This document shows, piece after piece, positions 51,785-60,651 of a stretch of 64,000 nt of DNA (its first letter is position 1; each line of letters starts with the position of its first letter). The stretch lies in NCBI GenBank assembly GCA_016710965.1, contig JADJTW010000012.1:1-64000 (forward strand), in the 5' to 3' direction. The stretch comes from Flavobacteriales bacterium. Its GTDB lineage: Bacteria > Bacteroidota > Bacteroidia > Flavobacteriales_F > PHOS-HE28. The notes under the pieces are model-generated. The model was not told the origin of the DNA. It searched no databases and saw nothing but the letters and a program-made list of their open reading frames with translations. The position numbers and the translations under genes were made by a program.

Positions 51785-52167
51785 ACCTCAACCTGCTCAG
51801 CTACCTCCTCTTCTTCCCGGCGATGACGGCCATAGCAGTGTACGTGGCGCAGGTGTGCCACCGGCATGGAAGGATCTGGATGCTGCGGATCTTCGACGAT
51901 GATGCACGCTTCGTGGATGCGGTGAACAACATCCTGCTGGTGGCGTGCTACGTGCTCAACGCCGGGTACATCGCGCTCACCGTTGCGGATTGGGAGCCGA
52001 TCACCGGCGTCATCCAGATGATCGGCGTGCTCTCGGGACGCATCGCGCTCATCCTCTTCATCCTCGCCGGACTGCACTACCAGAACATCGCCGTGCTCCT
52101 GATCTGGAGCCGGATCGTACGGACGCGTCATGACGCACCCCAACAGCAACCCACGGGCGCGTCATGA
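51781..52167 (+). CDS. Small integral membrane protein, paralogue A
   Basis: 128 residues with three membrane segments (LLSYLLFFPAMTAIAVYVAQ, NNILLVACYVLNAGYIALTV, LSGRIALILFILAGLHYQNI). The pattern VAQ-x-C-x-RHGR-x-WMLRIFD...DAVNNILLV...YVLNAGY is shared with the next gene and with a widely distributed, unnamed bacterial membrane family. It starts at an ATGA overlap with the methyltransferase, so it is translated with it. Function unknown. Confidence 0.8.
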   Translation: MNLNLLSYLLFFPAMTAIAVYVAQVCHRHGRIWMLRIFDDDARFVDAVNNILLVACYVLNAGYIALTVADWEPITGVIQMIGVLSGRIALILFILAGLHYQNIAVLLIWSRIVRTRHDAPQQQPTGAS

Positions 52168-52191
52168 CGCGCCCCGATAAAACCAAGAGCC

Positions 52192-52614
52192 ATGACAGAC
52201 AAGTTCATCCTCACCTACGCCGTGTACCTGCCGGTGGTACTCCTGCTCACCCTCTACGTGGCACGCACGCTCTTCCGCAACGGGCGCGTGTTCATGCTGG
52301 ACATCTTCAAGGGGAAGTCGGATATCGCCGATGCCACCAACAAGCTCTTCGAGGTGGGCTTCTACCTGCTGAACATCGGCTTTGCGCTGCGCATCATGGA
52401 GGTCGATGGCTATTGGACCGACGATCCGTTCGACACCAACCAGGAAGTGGTGGAGACGCTGGCCAGCAAGCTCGGGGGCTTCGCCATCTACTTGGGTGTC
52501 ATGCTCTTCTTCAACATGTATCTCTTCTTCCGCGGGCGCAGAAAGAGCCGTGCGACGCCTCCACCAATGCCCGGCGTAACGATCGGGCCGAGCGTAACGG
52601 TGCCCGCGCGCTGA
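52192..52614 (+). CDS. Small integral membrane protein, paralogue B
   Basis: 140 residues and three membrane segments (LTYAVYLPVVLLLTLYVA, KLFEVGFYLLNIGFALRIM, LGGFAIYLGVMLFFNMYLFF). LYVARTLFRNGRVFMLDIFK, GKSDIADATNKLFEVGFYLL parallels paralogue A residue by residue around the RxGRxxMLxIF and DAxN motifs. Adjacent retention of two copies suggests a hetero-oligomer. It starts 24 bases after paralogue A. Function unknown; membership of the MarR/methyltransferase operon hints at a role with a lipid or isoprenoid product. Confidence 0.8.
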   Translation: MTDKFILTYAVYLPVVLLLTLYVARTLFRNGRVFMLDIFKGKSDIADATNKLFEVGFYLLNIGFALRIMEVDGYWTDDPFDTNQEVVETLASKLGGFAIYLGVMLFFNMYLFFRGRRKSRATPPPMPGVTIGPSVTVPAR

Positions 52615-52662
52615 TCGGATGCTAATGGCGGGCCCACAAGGAATCCACTACGAACACCGACC

Positions 52663-53061
52663 ATGAGAACCCTTCAGCGGATGCTCCACTGCGACGGCCG
52701 CGCGACGCGCCGCCTCTTCGCCAGGAACGTGGCCATGCTCGGCTTGGGCAAGGCCGCCATCGACCTTCAAGTCCTGCACCTGAGGCCCGATCTGGCCGAT
52801 GGTTGGTCCTGGCCCATGAGCTGGTTGAATCCCTTCACGCTCATCGATCCATGGCTGAACGGAGAGGTGGCCACGCTGGTCTGTCTGACCACCTTCGCCT
52901 TCTTCGCCGCGCTAGCGTGGAATGCGGTTCATCGCGCACGCGACGCCGGGTGGAGCCATTGGATAGGGATGCTGGCGGCTGTTCCGTTCTTGTTCGTACC
53001 CGTCATCCTCATCATCGGCTGGCTACCGCCGCGCAAGCATTCGGTCTGGGACCTCGTTTGA
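52663..53061 (+). CDS. Membrane protein, DUF805-like
   Basis: 132 residues. The N terminus is soluble and basic (MRTLQRMLHCDGRATRRLFA). Two hydrophobic segments follow: EVATLVCLTTFAFFAALAWN and IGMLAAVPFLFVPVILIIGW. The intervening HRARDAGWSHWIG resembles the RRLHDxGxSGWW turn of DUF805 inner-membrane proteins, and the overall plan matches a shortened DUF805. It follows paralogue B by 48 bases on the same strand and may be the last gene of the operon. Function unknown. Confidence 0.6.
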   Translation: MRTLQRMLHCDGRATRRLFARNVAMLGLGKAAIDLQVLHLRPDLADGWSWPMSWLNPFTLIDPWLNGEVATLVCLTTFAFFAALAWNAVHRARDAGWSHWIGMLAAVPFLFVPVILIIGWLPPRKHSVWDLV

Positions 53062-53121
53062 CGGAGGCGGTACCCAGCGCGTGCTTCGGCGTGCGCATCC
53101 GAGCTCGAAGGCGCCTCGCGA

Positions 53122-54249
53122 TCACTCGACGTTCGCGCTGTGCTCGTCCTTCATCTCCTCCTTCTTCGCGCCCTTCAGTTCGGCGCTGGCGTCGATGCCT
53201 TCGAGCACTTCCAGGTTGATGCCATCGCTCAATCCGGTCTTGATGTGCGTGCGCTTCCACTTCGGTGCGCCATCACCGGCCTGCTTCACCAGCACGAAGG
53301 CGCTATCGCCCTTGGCGCTGAACTCCACTACGCTCTCGGGCACGCTGAGCACGCTGTCCCGGCGTTGCAACTCGATGTCGGCATTGGCGCTGTACCCGCT
53401 GCGGATGGTCTGTCCTTCCTTCAGTTTCACCGCTGCACGGATCTCGAACTGGATGGCGCCGTTCTCCTCCACGCCTTTGGGCGCGATGTACTCCAGCTCG
53501 GCATCCCACTTGGCATCCTCGATGGCGCCCACAGTGAGCACCACGGGCATGCCCAGCTTCACCTTGCCCACCTCGCTCTCATCCACTTTGCCTTGGAAGA
53601 TGAGGTCGCCCATGTCGGCGATGGCGGCGATGGTGGTGCCCTCATTGAAGTTGTTGCGCTCGATGACGCTGTTGCCCTCCTTCACCGGCACATCGAGCAC
53701 CATGCCTTCGATGGTGCTGCGCACCACGGTGTTGCCTGCGCTGCTGCGGCTGATGCCATCGCGCACCACTTGCAAGGCTTCCTTGGCGGCATCCAGTTCC
53801 TGCTTTGCCGTTCGCAAGGCGATGTCGTAGGTCTGCATCTCGCCAGCGGCGATCACGCCCTTGTCGGCGAGCGGCTTGTTGCGATCGAAGTTCATCTGGG
53901 CGTTCTGCACGCCGATCTCGGCATTGCGCACGCGGTTCTCAGCGCTGCTCAGGCTCATCATATCGGGCACGATCTGGATCTTGGCCAGGGGCTGGTCCTT
54001 CTTCACGATCTGGCCGGCCTCCACGTACAGTTCGCGGATGATGCCGCTGACCACGGGCTTGATGAGGATCTCCTTGCGCGGCACGATCTTGCCATTGGCC
54101 ACGGTCTTCTTGATGATGTTGGCCTTCTTCGGCTTCTCGGTATTGAACTCGTCCCCTGGCGGGTTGCTCTTCGAGTAGAGGAACCACATGGTCCAGAAGA
54201 ACAGGAGGACGAGGCCGATGATGAGGGTGTACTTGATGAACTTCTTCAT
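53122..54249 (-). CDS. Membrane fusion protein (MacA/HlyD type) of an ABC exporter
   Basis: 375 residues. One N-terminal membrane anchor (YTLIIGLVLLFFWTMWFLY), then the lipoyl-like half domain (GKIVPRKEILIKPVVSGII, ELYVEAGQIVKKDQPLAKIQ), an alpha-hairpin (NRVRNAEIGVQNAQMNF), the second lipoyl half (STIEGMVLDVPVKEGNSVIE), beta-barrel (GKVDESEVGKVKLGMPVVLT) and membrane-proximal domain. MacA-like proteins join inner-membrane MacB to an outer-membrane channel. It is the last of four co-directional genes, five bases after a permease. No TolC-type gene is present in the window. Confidence 0.93.
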   Translation of the reverse strand: MKKFIKYTLIIGLVLLFFWTMWFLYSKSNPPGDEFNTEKPKKANIIKKTVANGKIVPRKEILIKPVVSGIIRELYVEAGQIVKKDQPLAKIQIVPDMMSLSSAENRVRNAEIGVQNAQMNFDRNKPLADKGVIAAGEMQTYDIALRTAKQELDAAKEALQVVRDGISRSSAGNTVVRSTIEGMVLDVPVKEGNSVIERNNFNEGTTIAAIADMGDLIFQGKVDESEVGKVKLGMPVVLTVGAIEDAKWDAELEYIAPKGVEENGAIQFEIRAAVKLKEGQTIRSGYSANADIELQRRDSVLSVPESVVEFSAKGDSAFVLVKQAGDGAPKWKRTHIKTGLSDGINLEVLEGIDASAELKGAKKEEMKDEHSANVE

Positions 54250-54254
54250 GTTGC

Positions 54255-55505
54255 TTATTCTGCTCTGAGTGCATCGACTGCTTTGATGGCCAGGGCCCTG
54301 CGCGCAGGCAGGTAGCCGGCGAAGAGACCGGAGACGATGAGGACCGCGAAAGCGACCAATGCGACGGAGAGGTCGACCCCGGGATTCTTGAAGAAATCGC
54401 TGCCATCGCCCACGAGCGCGCGTGTGCCCTCGAGCACGCCCACGGCGGCCAGCAGCCCGAAGTAGCCGGCGATGAGGATGAGGGTGAGCGCCTCCTGCAT
54501 GATCTGGCCGGTGATGGCGCGCGGCGATGCGCCGATGCTGCGCCTGATGCCGATCTCCTTGGTGCGCTCCTTGATGCTGATGAGCATGATGTTGCCGATG
54601 CCGATGACACCGGCGATGAGCGAGCAGATGCCCACGAACCAACTGACCGCTGCGATGACCACGAAGAGCATGTTCATCATGATGTAGATCTCCTGCAGGT
54701 TGAAGCTGCCGAATGCATTGTCGTCCGTGGGATCGATGCGGTGCTTGCGCGCCATGAGGAGCTTCACCTCCTTCTCCACGTTCGCAACCTCCACGCCCGG
54801 CTTGGCCACGATGTTGAACCAATGCACGGTGTTGAGGCTGTTGAAGGCCTTCTGGAAGGTGGTGAAGGGCACGTAGATCTTGGCGTCGGGGTTATCGCCC
54901 ATCTGTGCGCTGCCCTTCTTCGCCATGACACCTACGACCTTGAAGTACACCCCATTGATGCGCAGGTACTTGCCCATGGGATCCTCCTTCTCGAAGAGCA
55001 GGTTCACCACCTCCTTGCCCACCACGCAGATCTTGCGCTCCTCGTTCAGGTCCTGCCGGTTCAGGAAGCGGCCCTGCTTAACGATCACCGCTTCCACTTG
55101 TATCACCTCGGGCTCGGCACCGTAGATGGAGAATGCTGCGGTCTTGCTCTTGTAGTTGACATTGTTGCCCCCCTGCCAGCCGCCCAATTGCAATTCCGGC
55201 GAACAGAGCTCCAGTCCTTCGATGTTCTCGCGGATGATGCGCGTGTCTTCGTTGTCGAAGTTGAACCGCCGACCGTTCTGGAACCCTCCGTAGGGCTTGG
55301 TGGTGGGCATGGTCCAGATGAAGGCGCAATTGCTGGCGAAGCCATTGAAGCCGTCCATGACCGCGTGCTTGAGGCCGTTGCCCATGCCGAGCATGACCAC
55401 GAGCATGAAGATCCCCCAAGCCACGCCGAGCATGGTGAGAGCGCTACGCAGCTTGTTGCGGCGCAGTGTCATGATCACTTCGTTCCAGCGTTCCCTATCG
55501 AACAT
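54255..55505 (-). CDS. MacB/FtsX-type ABC transporter permease 2
   Basis: 416 residues with the MacB permease plan: first membrane helix (LTMLGVAWGIFMLVVMLGMG), a large periplasmic domain (FIWTMPTTKPYGGFQNGR to KHRIDPTDDNAFGSF), then three helices near the end (IAAVSWFVGICSLIAGVIGI, EALTLILIAGYFGLLAAVGV, VALVAFAVLIVSGLFAGYLP) with the conserved KERTKEIGIRRSIGASPRAI coupling segment. Unlike E. coli MacB, the ATPase is a separate gene. It is paired with the related permease at 55518, implying a heterodimer. Twelve bases separate the two. Confidence 0.93.
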   Translation of the reverse strand: MFDRERWNEVIMTLRRNKLRSALTMLGVAWGIFMLVVMLGMGNGLKHAVMDGFNGFASNCAFIWTMPTTKPYGGFQNGRRFNFDNEDTRIIRENIEGLELCSPELQLGGWQGGNNVNYKSKTAAFSIYGAEPEVIQVEAVIVKQGRFLNRQDLNEERKICVVGKEVVNLLFEKEDPMGKYLRINGVYFKVVGVMAKKGSAQMGDNPDAKIYVPFTTFQKAFNSLNTVHWFNIVAKPGVEVANVEKEVKLLMARKHRIDPTDDNAFGSFNLQEIYIMMNMLFVVIAAVSWFVGICSLIAGVIGIGNIMLISIKERTKEIGIRRSIGASPRAITGQIMQEALTLILIAGYFGLLAAVGVLEGTRALVGDGSDFFKNPGVDLSVALVAFAVLIVSGLFAGYLPARRALAIKAVDALRAE

Positions 55506-55517
55506 GGCGGTGCATGA

Positions 55518-56768
55518 TCATTCGTCCCTGAGCGCTTCGATGGGCCGTATGGCTGCTGCCCTGCGCGCAGGGAAGTAGCCCGCCAGCGTACCCGCAAGCA
55601 GCATGGCCAGCAATGAGTAGATGGCGGTGCTGAACTCGATGGTGGGGTTGCGGAAGAACTCGCCACCGGGCACCAGCCCGGCGATCAATTCCACGAGGCC
55701 CACCCCAGCCGCCAATCCGAAGTATCCGAACAGGGTGGTTACGAAGAGCGCCTCCAGGATGATCTGGCCCACCACCATGGCCGGTGTGGCGCCCAGTGCC
55801 TTGCGTATGCCGATCTCGCGCGTGCGGTCCTTCACCACGATGAGCATGATGTTGCCGATGCCCACGATGCCGGCCACCAGGCTGCCGATGCCGATGATGA
55901 CGATGAAAGCGGTGATGAAGCCGAAGATCATGTTGAACTGGCCCACGTTCTCCACGTTGTTCTGCGTCCACAACGCGCGTTCGTCCGTAGGGTCGAAGTT
56001 GTGCCTGCGCGCCAACGCGTTCACCGCGCGTTGCTCGGCCATGGCCGCCCCCAACTGACTGTCATCGGCGAAGCTGAACATGATCTGGTCCACATCGCGC
56101 TGAGCGTTGAACACCTGTTGCGCCGCGCTCAGCGGGATGTACACCGGACTGCGGCCCATCATGCCGTGCCTACCCGAGTTCTCGAACCGGTAAAGGCCCA
56201 CCACCTGGAAGGGCACGCCGTTCACGTTGATCCACTGGCCCAAGGGCTCCTCGGCCTTCTCGAAGAGCTCCTTGCGCGCATCCTCGGCGATCACGATCAC
56301 CTTGCGCATCTGCTGCTCATCCGTCTCGTTGATGAAGCGGCCGCGTTCGATGATCTGCTTCTCGAGCTTCTGGTGCTCGCTGACGATGCCATTGATGTTG
56401 TAGCTGCCGTACTTATGGCCGCGCTGCAACTGGCTGTTGCCCCGCCACACCCGGTAGCTGCCACTGATGCTCAGCAGGCCCGGAACCGCATTGCGCAGGT
56501 TCTCCACATCCTCTTCGTCCAATTGGATCTGCCGGTTGGCGGGCAGCCCGTTCCAGGGTTTGCTCGTTTCGCCGCCCCAGATGCTGATGCTGTTCTCCGC
56601 GGTGTTGCGGAAGTTGTACGCGAACCCGTTCCGCAGCCCGGCGCCCAGGCCGAGCAGCAGGATGAGCATGAAGATGCCCCAGAAGACCGCGAAGCCGGTG
56701 AGCACCGTGCGCAATTTGTTCTTGCCGATGCTCTGCAGGATCTCGCCCCAGGTCTCGCTACTGAACAT
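55518..56768 (-). CDS. MacB/FtsX-type ABC transporter permease 1
   Basis: 416 residues, same architecture as the permease at 54255: helix one (TGFAVFWGIFMLILLLGLGA), periplasmic domain (SISIWGGETSKPWNGLPA to ALARRHNFDPTDERALW), and three C-terminal helices with KDRTREIGIRKALGATPAMV as the coupling helix. The start ATG lies inside the end of the ATPase gene (11-base overlap), so translation is coupled. The system resembles MacAB or LolCDE-type mechanotransmission exporters; the substrate is unknown. Confidence 0.93.
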   Translation of the reverse strand: MFSSETWGEILQSIGKNKLRTVLTGFAVFWGIFMLILLLGLGAGLRNGFAYNFRNTAENSISIWGGETSKPWNGLPANRQIQLDEEDVENLRNAVPGLLSISGSYRVWRGNSQLQRGHKYGSYNINGIVSEHQKLEKQIIERGRFINETDEQQMRKVIVIAEDARKELFEKAEEPLGQWINVNGVPFQVVGLYRFENSGRHGMMGRSPVYIPLSAAQQVFNAQRDVDQIMFSFADDSQLGAAMAEQRAVNALARRHNFDPTDERALWTQNNVENVGQFNMIFGFITAFIVIIGIGSLVAGIVGIGNIMLIVVKDRTREIGIRKALGATPAMVVGQIILEALFVTTLFGYFGLAAGVGLVELIAGLVPGGEFFRNPTIEFSTAIYSLLAMLLAGTLAGYFPARRAAAIRPIEALRDE

Positions 56769-57462
56769 CGGCCAGCAGTGTTGCAGGGTCCATGTGGGCG
56801 TTCTCGATCAGCCCGTCCTTCAGGCGGATCACGCGGTGCGTAGCTGCGGCCACGGCGCGTTCGTGGGTGACGATGACCACGGTGAGGCCGAGCTCCTTGT
56901 TCACATTGGTGAGCAGCTCCATCACCTCCTCGCTGGTCTTGCTGTCCAGCGCGCCGGTGGGCTCGTCGGCGAGGATGATCTTGGGGCTGCTGATGAGCGC
57001 CCGTGCAATGGCCACCCGCTGCTTCTGTCCGCCGCTCATCTCGTTGGGCATGTGATCCGCCCAGTCCTTCAGGCCCACCTTCTCCAGCATGGCCATGGCC
57101 TGCTCGTTGCGCTTCCGGCGCGATACGCCCTGGTAGTACAGCGGCAACGACACGTTCTCCATGGCGTTCTTGAAGCCGATGAGGTTGAAGCTCTGGAACA
57201 CGAAGCCGATGTACTTGCTGCGCAACAAGGCGTTCTCCGTCTCGTTCTGCCCCTTGATGAGCATGTTGTCCAGCAGGTATTCGCCGCTATCGTAGTTGTC
57301 CAGTATGCCGATGATGTTGAGCAAGGTGCTCTTGCCGCTGCCGCTGGCGCCCATGATGCTCACCAGCTCGCCGGGTTCGACTCGCAGGTCGATGCCACGG
57401 AGCACAGGCAGGATATTGGCCCCCATGCGGTACGCCTTGCGGATCCCCTTCAGATCGATCAT
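56758..57462 (-). CDS. ABC transporter ATP-binding protein (MacB/LolD type)
   Basis: 234 residues from MIDLKGIRKAYRMGANILPV. Walker A (MGASGSGKSTLLNIIG), Q-loop (GFVFQSFNLIGF), signature MSGGQKQRVAIARAL, Walker B ILADEPTGALD and the H-loop TVVIVTHERAVA are all present. The ANILPVLRGIDL entry is the MacB/LolD subfamily. It is the first gene of the four-gene exporter operon. An upstream extension in frame is not homologous to the family, so the ATG at 57462 is used. A TACTTTCG box lies 38 bases upstream. Confidence 0.94.
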   Translation of the reverse strand: MIDLKGIRKAYRMGANILPVLRGIDLRVEPGELVSIMGASGSGKSTLLNIIGILDNYDSGEYLLDNMLIKGQNETENALLRSKYIGFVFQSFNLIGFKNAMENVSLPLYYQGVSRRKRNEQAMAMLEKVGLKDWADHMPNEMSGGQKQRVAIARALISSPKIILADEPTGALDSKTSEEVMELLTNVNKELGLTVVIVTHERAVAAATHRVIRLKDGLIENAHMDPATLLADVQ

Positions 57463-57594
57463 GCTGCCTCGTTGAATGCGCGACGGGCCCGAAAGTACCG
57501 GGGGCAACCGGTCGTCACCACCGCCATACACGAACGGTGAGCCGATGGGAGGAGCGGCCCGGGGCATTCCGAATGGTGATGGTACACTTGCCCC

Positions 57595-59100
57595 ATGAAG
57601 CGCACTTCCCCCCTCTCCTTCTTCGGCCTACTGCTGCCAGCGGCACTGCTGGCCCAACAACCCGACTTCCAGACGCTCGATGCGTACATCGCAGAGGCGG
57701 TGGTGAAGTTCGACCAGCCCGGACTGGCCGTTGGCATCGTGAAGGACGGCGAACTCGTGTTCAGCAAGGGCTACGGCAAGCTCGATCTGGCCAAGCCCGA
57801 GCCGGTGACGCCGAACAGCGTGTTCTATTGCGCGAGCATCAGCAAGGCATTCACGGCGTGCGCCATCGGCCTGCTCGCTGACGAAGGCAAGCTCAGCTTC
57901 GATGACCCCGTTCGTAAGCACCTGCCGGAATTCAAGACGCCGGAAGATTTCGTCACCGAGCACTTCCTGATCAAGGACCTGCTCTGCCACCGCAGCGGCT
58001 GGATCACATTCGATGGCGATCTGCTCTGGTATGGAACGCACTATACGCCGAAGGAGATCCTGGCGCGGCACGCGAACGAACCGTTGACGCATGAGTTCCG
58101 CACGGAGTTCGGTTACAGCAACCTCATGTTCATCGCCGCCGCGCAAGTCGTGGAGCGTGTGAGCGGCATGAGCTGGGACCAGTTCATCACCACACGCATC
58201 CTCAAGCCTTTGGCCATGGACCGCAGCCGCGTACAGACCGCGGACCTCGCGAGCATGACCGATGTGGCACTGCCGCATGTGCGCAAAGGCCAGAACCCCG
58301 ATGCGCCGCAGAAGAGCATGCCTTACCAAGCACTGGAAGGCGCTGACGGTGCGTGCGGCGTACTAAGCACGGTTGTCGACCTGGCGAAGTGGGACGCCAT
58401 GTGGGCGAGCGAAGGCAAGGTCGGCGACAAAGCGTTCCTGAGCCCGGAGAGCTACGGCATCATCACCAGCATTCACCTGGCGATGGGCGGTCGTCGCGAC
58501 GGAGCAGGGTTGGGCTGGTTCCTGGAGAGCAACAACGGTGAAACAGTGATCACGCACAGCGGTGGCATGCCAGGCTTCATCCTCAACCATGCCGTTGTCC
58601 CCGATAAGGACCTTGCTGTTATCGCACTGGGCAACGGCGAGAGCTATAGCGTTTTCGCCATCACGAACGAGATCCTGGACCTCTATCTCGGCGACGGAAG
58701 CGCCGATCCCGTGCGCGATATGCTGCCGCGTATCGCGAAGCGCACCGAGCGCGAGAAGAAGCGTATGTCCGATCGTGCTGATGCTCGCGTGCCGAAGACC
58801 AAGCCATCCCTGGCAGCCATGGCCTACGCGGGCATCTATGCGGACAAGATCTATGGTGAGGCGGTGATCACAGAGAACAGCGGCAAGCTTTCGCTCTCGT
58901 TCAAACCGGCTCCGGAATTATTCACCGGGGCATTGGAACACTGGCACTACGATACGTTCCAGTGGCAGCACGCCGACCCCTTCCTCGAACCAGGCTACAT
59001 CACCTTCAGTTTCGACACGGACCACAAGGTCACCGGCTTCAAGGTGGACCTGCACAGTCCGGATTTCCATTTCTACAAACTGGATTTCCGTAAGCAGTGA
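57595..59100 (+). CDS. Serine hydrolase of the beta-lactamase/class C penicillin-binding family
   Basis: 501 residues with a signal peptide ending ALLAQ. The active-site motifs are SxxK (Ser81-Ile-Ser-Lys84 in YCASISKAFT), YxN (FGYSNLMFIAAAQVV) and HSG (ITHSGGMPGF, in place of KTG), as in class C beta-lactamase-like esterases and D-aminopeptidases. A C-terminal DUF3471-like barrel follows (YAGIYADKIYGEAVITENSG to VTGFKVDLHSPDFHFYKLDF). The HSG triad and DUF3471 argue for an esterase or peptidase rather than a true beta-lactamase. Periplasmic. TACACTTG lies exactly 12 bases before the ATG. Confidence 0.92.
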   Translation: MKRTSPLSFFGLLLPAALLAQQPDFQTLDAYIAEAVVKFDQPGLAVGIVKDGELVFSKGYGKLDLAKPEPVTPNSVFYCASISKAFTACAIGLLADEGKLSFDDPVRKHLPEFKTPEDFVTEHFLIKDLLCHRSGWITFDGDLLWYGTHYTPKEILARHANEPLTHEFRTEFGYSNLMFIAAAQVVERVSGMSWDQFITTRILKPLAMDRSRVQTADLASMTDVALPHVRKGQNPDAPQKSMPYQALEGADGACGVLSTVVDLAKWDAMWASEGKVGDKAFLSPESYGIITSIHLAMGGRRDGAGLGWFLESNNGETVITHSGGMPGFILNHAVVPDKDLAVIALGNGESYSVFAITNEILDLYLGDGSADPVRDMLPRIAKRTEREKKRMSDRADARVPKTKPSLAAMAYAGIYADKIYGEAVITENSGKLSLSFKPAPELFTGALEHWHYDTFQWQHADPFLEPGYITFSFDTDHKVTGFKVDLHSPDFHFYKLDFRKQ

Positions 59101-59103
59101 GGC

Positions 59104-60651
59104 TTACTGCTTCACCACATTGGCGCGCTGCACCACCGTCCCGTTCGCCTGCTTCAGCACAAGCAGGTAATTGCCCGGGGCGACCGCGCCCAGGTCCATG
59201 TCGATGGTGTTGCGACCGACGCCTAGTGCCGCGCGCTGGAAGTGGATCGGTCGGCCGGTGGCATCAAGCAGTTCGATCGATGCGCTTTCGCCGAATACAA
59301 CGCTTGCGTCGAGCATCACGCGCACACCGTCGTGCGTGGGATTGGGCGCGATGGTGAGCCACGGCTCATCCGACGAGCACCGCTCCATCGGCACCACCTT
59401 GCTCTCGGTCACCCGACCATCAAGATCGACCTGACGGAGGCGGTAGTATCCGCCTTCTTTCGCTCCCGATCCATCATCAACGAACAGGTATTCGGTCTCC
59501 TGAGTGCTGTGGTGGACGCTGTTCACCCGGCCTACCTCCTTCCAGTCCGTGCCGTCCACGCTTCGATCCACCAGGAAGTGGCTGCTGTTGACCTCGCTCC
59601 CTGTAGCCCACTCCAGTATGGACCTGCCGCTCTCGCAGGTGTTGCGCACATAGAGCATCTCCACCGGCAGGAAAACGCAATTGAGACTTGCGGTTCCTGT
59701 CCAATCCAGAAGGAAGCCATTGGATCCGGAGTTAGCAGACCAGCCATTGATCATCACATAGTAGATCTGCCCAGCAGTCACGTTCATCTGTGATACCCAC
59801 TGGTCTCCGTACACGTCCTCGCTAGCATCCGCTGCTCCATTGCCGAGACCCGTGTTCCCATTACCTGCATTGATGGCGTAGGAGCAACGCACGGGAGTGC
59901 CCAGTGATCCGCAAGTCACGTTGGGGCCGAAGACCACGGGGTCGAAATCATCGGCGTTGTTATTGGGGTTGATCGTAAAGGCTAGTGTGCCGCTTGTCTG
60001 TATCTGGATACGGTACCAATTCGTGTAGTTCTCCGATGTCACGCATCCCGAGCAGCCTTCGGCCGCAATGCCGGGGCCAGTGGAGGCATCGGAGAAGGGC
60101 GTGTCGGCGCACACCGGGGTGGCGTATGCGCAATCGCTATTGGTGGTGCCGGATGGACCAATGGCGCATGGCACGCAGCTCAACGTGGCCGTCCAACCGG
60201 CCAGCTGCACGCTGCCATCGGAAACGAAGCGGAAGGTGAGGCAGCCGCTGGCGTTGTTCGCGGTGATGGTGCCCGGCGAAGTGGTGCAATTGCTCCACAG
60301 CGCAGGGCTGTTCTGGACAGGGCCGTTGAGGATGGAGAGGTAGTCGCAGCAGCTATTCGGGCCGAAGCAGAGGAAATACGTATCGTTCATCGTGAACTGC
60401 GTGAACGTGGCGCGCATGCACATGCCGGGCGTGCTCGGACAGAAGGTGCGGAAGATGTTGTTGATGTTCGCCGAGTAGTTGCCCGCAGCACCGCCATTGT
60501 CGTAGTAGGTGCCGGAACAGGTCGTCACCATGCAGTTTCCTGTGTAGGTGCTCTGCTGGCCCACGGTGGCGTGGGTGTAAGTCTGCGCCACGAGTCCTGC
60601 GGCCAGCATCAACAGGCAGGAAAGCACGATGGTGCGCATGGCGTGTTTCAC
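59104..60651 (-). CDS. CUB-like domain protein with T9SS type A sorting domain
   Basis: 515 residues with a signal peptide (SCLLMLAAGLVAQ). Residues 25-160 have the CUB-like pattern YYDNGGAAGNYSANI, CCDYLSILNGP, CLTFRFVSDGSVQLAGWTA with several Cys. A second module (CAYATPVCADTPFSDAST to YYVMINGWSANSGSNGFLLD) is common in Bacteroidota secreted proteins. The C terminus is a T9SS type A domain with its usual linker (ILEWATGSEVNSSHFLVDRS, YYRLRQVDLDGRV, LTIAPNPTHDGVRVML). The start is GTG (60651), overlapping the upstream stop as GTGA; an ATG at 60639 is the alternative. Confidence 0.9.
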   Translation of the reverse strand: MKHAMRTIVLSCLLMLAAGLVAQTYTHATVGQQSTYTGNCMVTTCSGTYYDNGGAAGNYSANINNIFRTFCPSTPGMCMRATFTQFTMNDTYFLCFGPNSCCDYLSILNGPVQNSPALWSNCTTSPGTITANNASGCLTFRFVSDGSVQLAGWTATLSCVPCAIGPSGTTNSDCAYATPVCADTPFSDASTGPGIAAEGCSGCVTSENYTNWYRIQIQTSGTLAFTINPNNNADDFDPVVFGPNVTCGSLGTPVRCSYAINAGNGNTGLGNGAADASEDVYGDQWVSQMNVTAGQIYYVMINGWSANSGSNGFLLDWTGTASLNCVFLPVEMLYVRNTCESGRSILEWATGSEVNSSHFLVDRSVDGTDWKEVGRVNSVHHSTQETEYLFVDDGSGAKEGGYYRLRQVDLDGRVTESKVVPMERCSSDEPWLTIAPNPTHDGVRVMLDASVVFGESASIELLDATGRPIHFQRAALGVGRNTIDMDLGAVAPGNYLLVLKQANGTVVQRANVVKQ

